From the NCBI GenBank assembly GCA_026168455.1, contig CM047426.1, positions 38,870,175-38,934,174 on the forward strand: DNA of 64,000 nt. The letters are read 5' to 3'. The notes under the pieces are model-generated. The model had not been told where the DNA came from. It worked only from the letters and a program-made list of their open reading frames with translations, and ran no database searches. Source of the DNA: Theocolax elegans. Lineage: Eukaryota; Arthropoda; Insecta; Hymenoptera; Cerocephalidae. Shown in pieces: positions 32,839 to 43,464 of the stretch; the stretch's first letter is position 1; the number at the start of each line of letters is the position of its first letter. The position numbers and the translations under genes are program-made.

Positions 32839-33019
32839 TGGCAAAACATGGAATTCGGAAGCATGTGAGATTTTCTCTCAAATGTGTGCAGTAGGTGATT
32901 GGCGGCCACGTTATGCTAATGTAAAGAAATATGAAAGAAGAATTCAAAGGTTTGGGTTTTGCAGATCTCAGAACTTGCCAGTTGCATGCATCTTTCTTTA
33001 TGTTAAACGCGATAACCAG
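32839..33019 (+). CDS. Possible internal exon of a host gene (Tudor-like?)
   Basis: A 181-bp open stretch bounded by TTTATTTAG (acceptor) and ACCAG/GTATTT (donor). It supplies the third base of one codon plus 60 codons: GKTWNSEACEIFSQMCAVGD, WRPRYANVKKYERRIQRFGF, then LPVACIFLYVKRDNQ. It is less AT-rich than its surroundings and has no stop. The pattern W...A..F..M...GDWRP..A.V..Y followed by a hydrophobic strand faintly recalls the flanks of extended Tudor domains; that resemblance is weak. Immediately downstream are TA repeats and a palindrome, as expected if this gene has TE-filled introns. No partner exon was identified. Confidence 0.35.
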
Positions 33020-33038
33020 GTATTTAGAATTATTTTTT

Positions 33039-33042
<4 letters not shown>

Positions 33043-33070
<28 letters not shown>

Positions 33071-34084
33071 GGGGAATTCCACGTGAAGTGGTCCGATCAA
33101 AATTTTAAAATGCACCAAATTTTGAGTACACATTGCAAATGTTTTTCAGAATACAGAAAAAAATTTTTAGGTACTGGAATTTATTAGCTCAAAATTTATT
33201 CTAACCTCAAAAAGTGAACTTTTTCCAGTTTTCTTCAACACCAGCTGGGTTCATCGCTATTTAACTCAAAATCTATCAACTTTTACTATACAACATTATA
33301 TGTAACATTCGTTGCTAATTATGTGTAGAATTTATCCTTCTGGGTTAGAATTTCTAATCTTAAGGACAATGTTACATAAACTACATGTCAATATTCAACT
33401 TAAAAAAAGTGTAAGTTCGCCACAATTGATTTTTTTATGCAAAAGTCTAAAAGAAAGCTTGGAGCAATACCTTTCAAATGGTTTGTAGCATTTTTATAGC
33501 CTTTAATTCTATAAAAAGTTTTGATAATTTAAAGAAACTCGAAATTTTTAAAAAAATTTAAATGGGAATTACCATGTTAATTTTTGTGAATTTTATGTCT
33601 TTCTTAAATTATCATAACTTTTTACAGAATTGAAGGCCCCAAAAATGCTACAGACCATTTGAAAGGTATTGCTTCAAGCTTTTTTTTAGACTTTTGGATA
33701 AAAAAATCAATTGTGGCGCACTTACACTATTTTTAAGTTGAATATTGACATGTAGTTTATGTAACATTAACCTTGAGATTAGAAATTCTAACCCAGAAGG
33801 ATAAATTCTAGACATAGTTAGCAACGAATGTTATATATAATGTTTTATAGTAAAGGTCGATAGATTTTAAGTTAAATAGCGGTAAACCCAGCTGGTGTTG
33901 AAAAAAACTAGAAAAAATTCACTTTTTGAGGTTAGAATAACTTTTGAGCAAATAGATTCCGGTACCTAAAAATTTTTTTCTGTATTCTGAAAAACATTTG
34001 CAATGTGTACCCAAAATTTGGTGCATTTTAAAATTTTGATCGGACCACTTCACGTGGAATACCCCATATATATATATATATATA
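33043..34084. mobile_element. 1-kb palindromic element in TA repeats, copy 1
   Basis: The element proper spans 33071-34065, bounded by GGGGAATTCCACGTGAAGTG and its complement CACGTGGAATACCCC. It lies between (TA)n tracts at 33043-33070 and 34066-34084. Arms of about 490 bp mirror each other throughout (CCAGCTGGGTTCATCGCTAT at about 33242 versus its complement at about 33885). A second copy is at 37196-38191 and a partial one at 38459-38541. No coding capacity. Confidence 0.9.
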
Positions 34085-34085
34085 T

Positions 34086-34642
34086 TGTAATACTTCCACT
34101 GGGGATTAGGGTGGAGGTTTAAAAACTAACGAGACAAGCTTAATTAAAAAAATATATCGATTTATTTGAGCTGGGGGAGAATGAAATAATGCAAGAAAAT
34201 TTTGCGCGTCAGTCACCGTCAACTACGTACAAGCGGTACCGGTTTTCCGCACTATAAGACTACTCGTTCCGCTACGCACACACACACGCTTTACGGGAAA
34301 GCTGGATAGTAATCGGAGCAGGGCACCAGACTTATCTCTCAGTCAGGAACCTGCCGTGGCTCCTAACACTCCACTAGGTAAAGAAAACTAATTGATTGTG
34401 ATCCTCGAACGGACGCGAGACGAGGAAAAGGATCGTGTCATTTCTCGAGTTGAGTCACTCTGTCTCGTTCAAAGTGCCGATCGTGTGTCCCTTTTCGAGT
34501 CGTACACACGGCACCAAAACTCGATGCGGGAGAATTTGTGCGACTAACCCTGCACGTATTGTAACACTCACAGATGCGTCGCAGTTCTGTCGCGCCAGTG
34601 TCGGTCGTGTTTTCACGATGCCATATTATCTCACATCCCGTA

Positions 34643-34688
<46 letters not shown>

Positions 34689-34730
34689 ACGGATAGGTCT
34701 GGATGGGATGATATATACATATATGTATAA
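34086..34730 (+). mobile_element. LTR-like sequence, member 1
   Basis: Begins TGTAATACTTCCACTGGGGA directly after the TA repeat and shares CTGGGGATTAGGG with the insert at 54686 (TGTAACGGTCACGCTGGGGA). It is GC-richer than its flanks, contains ACACACACAC and a (CT)n tract, and has no gene. Solo LTR is my best guess (TG start). The 3' end and target duplication were not established. Confidence 0.4.
34646..34690. repeat. (CT)n microsatellite
   Basis: About 20 CT units with one interruption. Unlike the three GA tracts in the first 15 kb, no LINE adjoins it. Confidence 0.9.
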
Positions 34731-35277
34731 ATATTTCGTCGCTGTCGCGTCTTAAATTTCAGGATTCTATATGTATATACGCGTGGTTCTCTGTGAAATC
34801 GAACATGAAAAAAATTAATATTGCTGTAACTGTGGAAATATGTTTTAGAGGTATCAAGTAGTTTACCTGAACTTTTTCAGATTTTTTCGGGGTCAAAGAA
34901 TAGAATTTTATAATAATTATACGTCTAACGAAAACATTATTTTAAAAATATTAACCCATTAACGCCCAAATGTCGCGATTTCGAGAGTTAAGTTTGAGGT
35001 GTTGTTCTGCAAAGTAGAATCAATGAAAAAATGTGAAACTGAAATATGATATGTTTTCGAGGGTGCTCTTTTTAATGACGATAGTTAAAATTTTCAAAAA
35101 TTCCTTTTTGCCATGGAAAATTGGGAATTTATGCAAAAAAACGGATTTTTCAACTTCAATTTTCTTTTAAAACTCAAATTTCGATGCCTATTCGGTTAGG
35201 TATATGCCTAAAACCTATTAAAATCGCGGCATTGGGGTCTGATTTTAAAGAAAATACATTTTGCAAATTTTTTTTTG

Positions 35278-35538
35278 GTTTTTTAGACGATCTTGTAGGG
35301 CAATTCACAGGGTGTTGAATAAATTTTAACACCTTTTCTTTTAATTAAAAGTTGCGACGTTTCGTCTGATATTTCCGACTTGACATGGCTTGATGATGAG
35401 CTAACCTTTTTTCAATATTGTGCCAGAAGAGGTCTGAAAAAATATCAGACGAAACGTCGCAACTTTTAATTAAAAGAAAAGGTGTTAAAATTTATTCAAC
35501 ACCCTGTGAATTGCCCTACAAGATCGTCTAAAAAACCA
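35278..35538. mobile_element. Small inverted-repeat element with hammerhead-like motif
   Basis: GGTTTTTTAGACGATCTTGT (35277) through TGCGACGTTTCGTCTGATAT (35354-35373) is mirrored by ATATCAGACGAAACGTCGCA (35442-35461) to TCGTCTAAAAAACC (to about 35538), arms of about 95 bp. On + the right arm reads CCAGAAGAG-GTCTGA-loop-TCAGAC-GAAACGTCGC. This resembles the hammerhead core layout (CUGANGA, stem II, GAAA, stem III/GUC) with CUGA changed to CAGA. It is probably derived from Penelope-like element repeats. Absent from the matching place of the right arm of the host palindrome, so it is a later insertion. Confidence 0.6.
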
Positions 35539-35887
35539 AAATAAAATAATGGAGGGTGACTATCCACTACTACATTTTGCAAAGTCGGAAAATTTTTCAT
35601 AATAACAAAATGGCGGCATAAGCGAAATATTTTTTATTTAAACTTCATAATTTTTTTACTCAAAATCTATCGACTTTCGGAAAAAATTTTATAGAATAAA
35701 ATAGTTTTAGAATCGATCATAGAATGCGCTTAAATTTTTTCAAGACTTTTGGGAAAATTTTTAATTTTTGAAAAACTCGGGAAATCGAAAATTTGAAAAA
35801 GAATTTTTTTTTTTTTTTGTAAACGTGTAGGAACATTGTTTGATCAAATTTAAAACTTTTTATTTCTATAAAATTTTTCTTTAAAGT

Positions 35888-36229
35888 CTATATTCTTTTG
35901 GAGAAGTTCAAGGAATAATTCTTCAATATTTTTTCATAAGTATCAAAACTTCTAAACAAATCAATCTCCTCATCATCATCGTCAGCCTCGGAATAATGGT
36001 TTCCATCATCATCATCATTATCATTTTCCTCAGATTCAACAATGTCAGATTCGTCTGTATCAGATTCGTCTGAAGAATTTGGATCCGGAATATAAACAGC
36101 TTCAATAAGACTATCTTTTTCAATAGCTTCGAATCTTTTTCTTTTACTACGCGATAGCATTGATGGCTGAACTTGTTTTTTTGGGAAAGCAGATTCACAA
36201 GGAGATTGACTTTTTCTTTTATTAGGCAT
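35888..36229 (-). CDS. Acidic, nuclear-looking N-terminal transposase fragment (uncertain)
   Basis: 113 codons from MPNKRKSQSPCESAFPKKQV through MLSRSKRKRFEAIEKD to DPNSSDESDTDESDIVESEE and a run of aspartates. Two basic clusters followed by a very acidic stretch resemble the disordered N-terminus of piggyBac-type transposases, and it lies inside a TTAA element. The last 20 codons run into the arm of the palindrome. No DDE region follows, so at most a truncated N-terminus survives. Confidence 0.45.
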   Translation of the reverse strand: MPNKRKSQSPCESAFPKKQVQPSMLSRSKRKRFEAIEKDSLIEAVYIPDPNSSDESDTDESDIVESEENDNDDDDGNHYSEADDDDEEIDLFRSFDTYEKILKNYSLNFSKRI

Positions 36230-37179
36230 ATTTTGTAAATAGATTGTATGATAGGGTGTTTTTTACTTTGAAGAATGATACGAAAAAAAGAGTTTTTTAA
36301 TATTTAAATTAAAAAACAAAATTCAAGGTATGCTTGGAAGTAGTATTATTAGAAAAATCGCTATAAATATATGATTTAAATACATGTATATATACCAGTA
36401 ATGTCTTGATAATTATGAATACATCGAAATAGCGCAATGTCAGTTACATGAGAAATATCGATTTTTGTTAATGTATATATAGACTTTAAAGAAAAATTTT
36501 ATAGAAATAAAAAGTTTTTAATTTGATAAAACAATGTTCCTACACGTTTACAATAAAAAAAAAAATTCTTTTTCAAATTTTTGATTTTCCGAGTTTTTCA
36601 AAAATTAAAAATTTTCCCAGAAGTCTTGAAAAAATTTAAGCGCATTCTATGATCGATTCTAAAACTATTTTATTCTATAAAATTTTTTCCGAAAGTCGAT
36701 AGATTTTGAGTAAAAAAATCATGAAGTTTAAATAAAAAATATTTCGCTTATGTCGCCATTTTGTTATTATGAAAAATTTTCCGACTTTGCAAAACGTATT
36801 TTCTTTAAAATCAGACCCCAATTCCGCGATTTTAATAGGTTTTAGGCATATACCTAACCGAATAGGCATCGAAATTTGAGTTTAAAAAAAAAATTGAAGT
36901 TGAAAAATCCGTTTTTTTTTGCATAAATTCCCAATTTTCCATGGCAAAAAGGAATTTTTGAAAATTTTAACTATCGTCATTAAAAAGAGCACCCTCGAAA
37001 ACATATCATATTTCAGTTTCACATTTTTTCATTGATTCTACTTTGCAGAACAACACCTCAAACTTAACTCTCGAAATCGCGACATTTGGGCGTTAATGGG
37101 TTAATTACGAAAAACCGTATTCAAAATTAAAAACGGGGGTTGGCGCGAGTAGCGCGCAGGGGGGCAAAGCATAGTATAT

Positions 37180-38189
37180 ATATATTTATATATATGGGGT
37201 ATTCCACGTGAAGTGGTCCGATCAAAATTTTAAAATGCACCAAATTTTGAGTACACATTGCAAATGTATTTCAGAATACAGAACAAAATTTTTAGGTACT
37301 GGAATTTATTAGCTCAAAAGTTACTCTAACCTCAAAAAGTGAACTTTTTCCAGTTTTTTTCAACACCAGCTGGGTTTATCGCTATTTAACCCAAAATCTA
37401 TCAACTTTTACTATACAACATTATATGTAACATTCGTTGCTAATTATGTGTAGAATTTATTCTTCTGGGTTAGAATTTCTAATCTCAAGGTCAATGTTAC
37501 ATAAACTACATGTCAATATTCAACTTAAAAAAAATGTAAGTTCGCCAAAATTGATTTTTTTATCCAAAAATCTAACAGAAAGCTTGGAGCAATACCTTTC
37601 AAATGGTCTGTAGCATTTTTATGGCCTTCAATTCTGTAAAAAGTTATGATAATTTAAAGAAAGACAAAAAATTTACAAAAATTACCATGGTATTTCCCAT
37701 TTAAATTTTTAAAAAAATTTGGTGTTTCTTTAAATTATCATAACTTTTTACAGAATTGAAGGCCATAAAAATGCTACAAACCATTTGAAAGGTATTGCTC
37801 CAAGCTTTCTTTTAGACTTTTGGATAAAAAAATCAATTGTGGCGCACTTACACTATTTTTAAGTTGAATATTGACATGTAGTTTATGTAACATTAACCTT
37901 GAGATTAGAAATTCTAACCCAGAAGGATAAATTCTAGACATAGTTAGCAACGAATGTTATATATAATGTTTTATAGTAAAGGTCGATAGATTTTAAGTTA
38001 AATAGCGATGAACCCAGCTGGTGTTGAAGAAAACTGGAAAAAGTTCACTTTTTGAGGTTAGAATAAATTTTGAGCTAATAAATTCCAGTACCTAAAAATT
38101 TTTTTCTGTATTCTGAAAAACATTTGCAATGTGTACTCAAAATTTGGTGCATTTTAAAATTTTGATCGGACCACTTCACGTGGAATACC

Positions 38190-38222
<33 letters not shown>
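37180..38222. mobile_element. 1-kb palindromic element in TA repeats, copy 2
   Basis: The element spans 37196-38191 with the same GGGGTATTCCACGTGAAGTG ends, the same arms and the same flanking (TA)n as copy 1. The two copies differ at only scattered bases. Preceded by a GC-rich phrase (GGCGCGAGTAGCGCGCAGGG) at about 37142. Confidence 0.9.
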
Positions 38223-38231
<9 letters not shown>

Positions 38232-38458
38232 GATAAAAAAAATTAATATTGCTATAACTGTGGGAATGTGTTTGAGAGATATCCAGTAATTCTCCTGAAT
38301 TTTTTCAGATTTTTTCGGGGCCATTATTTTAAGTTACAGAGAGTCAAAATTGATATTTTAGCATTTTTTTGCATTCTATGCCCATTTTCATGAGTTTGTA
38401 GCTCCCAGTGCATGCATTCTTCACTAAAACATAAATATGACTTTGGTTGTAAAATTTG

Positions 38459-38575
38459 TATTCTGAAAAACATTTGCAATGTGTACTCAAAATTTGGTGC
38501 ATTTTAAAATTTTGATCGGACCACTTCACGTGGAATACCCCATATATATATATATATATATATATATATGGGTGG
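38459..38575. repeat. Partial third copy of the TA-flanked palindrome end plus (AT)n
   Basis: GTATTCTGAAAAACATTTGC through CACGTGGAATACCCC (38459-38541) equals the last 83 bp of copies 1 and 2, again followed by (AT)n (38542-38570). Confidence 0.9.
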
Positions 38576-39379
38576 TTCTCTGTGAAAAGCAAGATGAAAA
38601 AAATGAATATTGCTATATTTTAAGTTTTTTGCATTTTTTTAAGTTACAGAAAGTCAAAGTTGACATTTTTGCATTATATGCCCATTTTCATGAATTTGAG
38701 CTCCCGGGGGATGCATTTTTCACTATAAAAATAAATATGACTTTTTTTGTAAAATATTTTTAATTTTTCATAATATGATACCAAAGTGGTCGATATATCG
38801 ACCAGTCACGTCCTTAAAAGGTTAAAAATACTTTTAAAGTCGTAAATGTGTTTCATCACACTCTTTAAGCCATTTAAATCTTAAATAGTGAAAATTAGCA
38901 ATTCTGCTTTGAACTTGGAAAACCAAATATTGTCTAAAAGTGTCTTCTTATTAGTCAGAAACTACCCTTAAATTTCCATAGTGGGTCTAAACCATTAAGA
39001 CCACTTTTGATCAAAATATGTGGGAAAAGTGTCCGAAATATTAATGGAAGTGTATATTTTTACCTCATAACGATGAATTTATTAGCATGATCATTGCAAA
39101 AAAATTTATGCACTTGCCTTGGAGTGGTAGAAAAGTATCTCCAGTATTTTCAGTATCCATTTAATCCCCTGTAAGCTTCTAAAAATACAAATATTATTAT
39201 ACAATTTTAAAAAATTATTTTTTAAACATTTATAATGCTGGATTTTTAATTTTAGAACCCTTATAAGAATGATGATACAAATCTGAAGGATTACTATAAA
39301 ATGTTATAGGGATATCATCACAAAATTTGGGAAAATCAGATGCTTACGATATAACACCTGCTTCAATTGGGTTTATATG
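38542..39379. other. No gene; one end of a TTAA element
   Basis: At 38781-38825 GGTCGATATATCGACC (a subterminal palindrome) is followed by a terminal CCTTAAAAGG and TTAA (38822-38825), the orientation expected for the right end of a TTAA element. The left end was not found. The remaining sequence is AT-rich with no recognised coding region. Confidence 0.5.
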
Positions 39380-39399
39380 GGAGATAGTACGTTCTGCGA

Positions 39400-39690
39400 T
39401 CAGGCTGAGAGACAATACCTTTTTCAATCGGATTGGAAGTTAGCTCTTTTTACCTCTCAACCATCGATATAGCATGTAGAACTTGATAATATTAAGTCTC
39501 TCAGTCAAACAGTCCCAATTTGTGGTTTAAAAATTACCAATGCACACCCCACCTTAAATCTAATATTCTGTTATCGATCTGCAGGTATCGCTCTTTCTGT
39601 GACAAAATGGGTTATAATTTTTTTAAATCTTAAGTAAATGAAAATAATATCATTGTAGGGGATTTCAATGTACACATTGCTGATAAAATA
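39400..39690 (+). pseudogene. LINE endonuclease fragment
   Basis: Plus-strand reading with frame changes: SLSQTVPICGLKITNAHPTL, NLIFCYRSAGIALSVTKWVI, then in another frame ENNIIVGDFNVHIADK. CYRS-G and IIVGDFN-H are endonuclease motifs of non-LTR retrotransposons. It belongs to a different lineage from the CR1/Jockey-type copies in the first 15 kb. Neither ORF1 nor RT adjoins it. Confidence 0.6.
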
Positions 39691-39879
39691 CTAACCCGAG
39701 TAACACCGGCAAAAAAAAGTCTTGTGTCTGTAACCACTGCACCTTCTAGTGGTGAAGGTGGGCAACAGCATCGTATAGCAGAGGCACTGGCTTAAAATTT
39801 ATAAAATCATTGAAATAATCCGCTCCAACAATCCAAAAAGTCTGTTACTTCTGTATGAATAACACTACTGGTTTTAACA

Positions 39880-40259
39880 TGACTACGATATAAAGAAGTG
39901 TGTATGCAGACTTTTCTTCAGTGATAAAGCCTGAAATAATAGTAGTAGTCGATGAAACTGGGACATCCGAATGTATGGATGTTGACACTTCAGGGGTAGC
40001 AGAGGAAATGGAAGTTGAGATATTATCTAAGCAAGAAACTTCCGAGAGTGCAGAAAGTTCTGAAGATGGATACTTGCCAGATGAAGAAAGAAAAGCTCTT
40101 CAAACCTTGGATCAAATGAAGTTGAATGATCTTAATCGGGATTTTGAACTGCGTAAAGATGGTGATGGATTCGCATATCTAGCCTCGGTACTCAAAAAGA
40201 AAAATTGTTGGTACAAGGAACAACAGTTTTTTTTTATCGAGATAGAGAAAAATATTTAA
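39880..40259 (+). pseudogene. Uncharacterised transposase-like gene, N-terminal part
   Basis: Open frame with an acidic start (VVVDETGTSECMDVDTSGVA, ETSESAESSEDGYLPDEERK) and then LNDLNRDFELRKDGDGFAYL, ASVLKKKNCWYKEQQFF. From memory, the LNDL.RD..L......L.S.LK.KN block followed by W-Y and basic residues opens the same protein family found at 17838-18660 and 52130-52870. The frame stops at 40259 and no continuation is seen; the Penelope-like element follows 300 bp later. Confidence 0.5.
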
Positions 40260-40575
40260 GGGGGTTCTAGAAAAAATTTTTTTTGGAACTTTGAGAATGC
40301 CTTTTTAGCGTGTAAGATCTTTATAAACAAAAAATGTGTACTTATAAACAGTAACATTTTTTATGAATTCAGTTACGTACTGAATTATTTTTAATGTCTT
40401 AATCCAATAAATTCAGGATTATTTACTCATTATAAAGTGGGCAATTAGGCAGACAGTGCTGCACTTGTATAGTTACAAGTCATTAATATCTTTACTCACT
40501 GTGGAGTTATAACATAACAATTTTAATAAATTTAAGGTAAAAAAGAAGAAAACTATTGTTCGTCCAAAGTTGTTT

Positions 40576-41160
40576 ATTAGTGTAATGGAGCTTTATTGAT
40601 CGCCACGAACAAATTGGTACATATCTTGATATGCCGACGTTTCGGATGTATTGAAAACATCCCTTTTCAAGGCTATAATATTTACAATTTTTTCTAAATT
40701 AATTGTAAACCAAATTATGGATAATAACATAAATAATAAAACTCACCATAAACATAATCTACACAATCATATTTGTGGCAAAATCATTGAATAAAATATT
40801 TACATCAACAATACACTATAATCAACCAACAAAACCTCTAAAAACAGAAAATATTAACTTATTTTAAAATTATATTGTCAATAAATTAATGAAATTCCAA
40901 ATTTAAAATTGTAAGAACCTTAATAAAAACTCACACTTAATTACATTTAGCAAAAATGTGCCTTAGGAGCACCCCAGAGGGTGTCCAAGGCAATAATTAG
41001 ATCGATATTATACACCTCTTCGCACCTAACCTAAACCAATACATAGTAACATATATACGTATATTCGTATATTAGTATATGAAGAAAACGAGGTGGGAGA
41101 AACCATATAATACCGGGTCTATATATATATAACTTCTGCAAAAATATAACTATATATCAT
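40576..41160 (+). repeat. Left inverted repeat of the Penelope-like element
   Basis: 585 bp, ATTAGTGTAATGGAGCTTTA to AACTATATATCAT. It is the reverse complement of 42880-43464. It contains the hairpin-GAAACGTC motif (as the complementary strand, about 40637-40672). Confidence 0.9.
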
Positions 41161-41189
41161 TAAAATTCATTAAAAAAAATAAAGACGTA

Positions 41190-42890
41190 ATGTTTACCAG
41201 AGCAGATAAAGGTTCCGTTTGTGTAATTATGAATAAATCCAATTATGTAGAGAAGATGGAAAGTTCCCTATATGATGGTGAATTTTATATAGAAATTAAA
41301 AAATCTCCTCTTCGACAAGTACAATTAAAAACAAAAAATCTTATTAAAGATTGGGGAGATAAAGGAATGTTTGATAATGAAGAATGTTTTAACAATGTTA
41401 CTTTAAATTTAGAAAATACTAACATTCCAAGAGCATATGGCTTAACAAAGATTCACAAAACAGATTATCCTATTCGCATCATAGTGTCAGCGATTAACAG
41501 TCCCACCTACACTTTAGATAAAGCCTTAAGTAAATTGTTTAATAAATACTTTCCTAAACCAAAGTCTAATATAAAAAATAGTTTTGAATTAAAAAAACTT
41601 TTAGAAAAATTAATCATTCCCAATAATTTCAAACTAGTTTCTTTTGACGTAGTCGCACTTTTCTCTAATCTCCCTAAAGATTTAATAATTGATGCTCTTT
41701 CTAAAAAATGGATATTTTTACGAAGTCACTTTCCTCTCACAAAATCAGAATTTTTAGAAGGTATTAAACAACTTTTGGATTCTACATATTTACAATTTAA
41801 TAATAAATTTTTTAAACAACGTATAGGTGCACCCATGGGTTTTTGTACAAGCCCATGTTTTGCAGACATAGTCCTCGAAATGATTGAAATAGAATGTTTA
41901 AAGGGTTTTAACAAAGATATTTTGCTCTATAAGAGATATGTAGATGACATTTTTTTAATTGTTGATAGTGGAAAAATAGATTTCATCTTAAATAAATTTA
42001 ATAATTTTTGTCATTCTTTGAAATTCACCATGGAAGTAGAGGTTGGGAGAAGATTGCCTTTTCTTGACATAGAAATACATAGGCTTGATAATAAAAAACC
42101 TTTAACAAATTGGTATCGAAAAAATACAGCATCCGGGCGATATTTAAACTATTTGTCACACCACCCACAACACCAGAAAATAGCTATGGTATATAATTTA
42201 GTAGATAAGGCGATCTTATTGTCGGATTCTTCTTTTCATGATAGAAATAAAAAAATAATAGAAGAATTTTTAACCAATAATAATTATCCTATTGCTTTTA
42301 TACATAAATTTATAAAAAAACGAATTTCTTATATTAATAGTAATAACAAAAATAACGATTTGAATATTAATATTAATAAAACAAGAGACCTTCTACGTAG
42401 ACCAAAGGTTGTTTTGCCATATATTAAAGACTTAACGCCAATAATAAATCAAAATTTAAAAAAACATAATTTTTTATCTATAAACTGCACAATTAACAAA
42501 TTTAATAATATTATCAAGTTAGGTAAAGATAGAATACTAAAAGAAGACAACTGTAACATTGTTTATAATATTCCCTGTAAAGATTGTTCTGCCCAGTATA
42601 TAGGTACAAGCAAAAGAAAATTAAAAAATCGAATTGGTGAACATAAAAATGACCTGAAAAATAAAAATGAAAGATCAGCCATAGCTATGCATGTACTTAA
42701 TACTGGACATTGTATTAACTTTGATAAAACTGCCATTTTAGATATTGAAAACAATTATAAAAAACGATTATTCTCTGAAATGATTAATATTTTTTCACAT
42801 AAACATACATTGAACCGTATAGAGGACATTTATAATTTAAAAAATATATACAAAGTTACTCTAAACATTATTACTAACCATGATATATAG
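41190..42890 (+). CDS. Penelope-like reverse transcriptase with GIY-YIG endonuclease
   Basis: 566 codons without a stop. RT: RAYGLTKIHKTDYPIRIIVS (about residue 90), LVSFDVVALFSNLP (motif A), GAPMGFCTSPCFADIVLE (B), YKRYVDDIFLIV (C, catalytic YVDD) and LPFLDIEIHRL. C-terminal GIY-YIG endonuclease: NIVYNIPCKDCSAQYIGTSK, LKNRIGEHKNDL, then HVLNTGHCINFD, with the CxxC/H zinc-binding residues typical of Penelope. Typical proteins are about 200 residues longer at the N-terminus. The open frame extends upstream (SLKFIKKNKDVMFTRADKG) into the inverted repeat, so the N-terminal part is missing or the start is internal. The stop codon lies inside the right inverted repeat. Catalytic residues look intact. 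Confidence 0.9.
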   Translation: MFTRADKGSVCVIMNKSNYVEKMESSLYDGEFYIEIKKSPLRQVQLKTKNLIKDWGDKGMFDNEECFNNVTLNLENTNIPRAYGLTKIHKTDYPIRIIVSAINSPTYTLDKALSKLFNKYFPKPKSNIKNSFELKKLLEKLIIPNNFKLVSFDVVALFSNLPKDLIIDALSKKWIFLRSHFPLTKSEFLEGIKQLLDSTYLQFNNKFFKQRIGAPMGFCTSPCFADIVLEMIEIECLKGFNKDILLYKRYVDDIFLIVDSGKIDFILNKFNNFCHSLKFTMEVEVGRRLPFLDIEIHRLDNKKPLTNWYRKNTASGRYLNYLSHHPQHQKIAMVYNLVDKAILLSDSSFHDRNKKIIEEFLTNNNYPIAFIHKFIKKRISYINSNNKNNDLNININKTRDLLRRPKVVLPYIKDLTPIINQNLKKHNFLSINCTINKFNNIIKLGKDRILKEDNCNIVYNIPCKDCSAQYIGTSKRKLKNRIGEHKNDLKNKNERSAIAMHVLNTGHCINFDKTAILDIENNYKKRLFSEMINIFSHKHTLNRIEDIYNLKNIYKVTLNIITNHDI

Positions 42891-43464
42891 TTATATTTTT
42901 GCAGAAGTTATATATATATAGACCCGGTATTATATGGTTTCTCCCACCTCGTTTTCTTCATATACTAATATACGAATATACGTATATATGTTACTATGTA
43001 TTGGTTTAGGTTAGGTGCGAAGAGGTGTATAATATCGATCTAATTATTGCCTTGGACACCCTCTGGGGTGCTCCTAAGGCACATTTTTGCTAAATGTAAT
43101 TAAGTGTGAGTTTTTATTAAGGTTCTTACAATTTTAAATTTGGAATTTCATTAATTTATTGACAATATAATTTTAAAATAAGTTAATATTTTCTGTTTTT
43201 AGAGGTTTTGTTGGTTGATTATAGTGTATTGTTGATGTAAATATTTTATTCAATGATTTTGCCACAAATATGATTGTGTAGATTATGTTTATGGTGAGTT
43301 TTATTATTTATGTTATTATCCATAATTTGGTTTACAATTAATTTAGAAAAAATTGTAAATATTATAGCCTTGAAAAGGGATGTTTTCAATACATCCGAAA
43401 CGTCGGCATATCAAGATATGTACCAATTTGTTCGTGGCGATCAATAAAGCTCCATTACACTAAT
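42880..43464 (-). repeat. Right inverted repeat of the Penelope-like element
   Basis: 585 bp, reverse complement of the left repeat. Its first 11 bases encode the last codons and stop of the RT gene. On + it carries CCTTGAAAAG, hairpin GGATGT/ACATCC and GAAACGTCGG (43368-43406), a hammerhead-like arrangement with an altered CUGANGA box. Confidence 0.9.

Larger units (their letters stand above)
34951..37104. mobile_element. 2.15-kb palindromic TTAA element
   Basis: TTAA at 34951-34954 and 37101-37104. Ends TTAACCCATTAACGCCCAAA are mirrored at the right (TTTGGGCGTTAATGGGTTAA). The arms remain complementary for hundreds of bases (GGGTGCTCTTTTTAATGACG at about 35063 versus its complement at about 36975). 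Its interior holds a separate inverted-repeat insertion (35278-35538) and an acidic minus-strand ORF (35888-36229). A piggyBac-type assignment is likely from the TTAA target and CCC-start. Confidence 0.85.
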
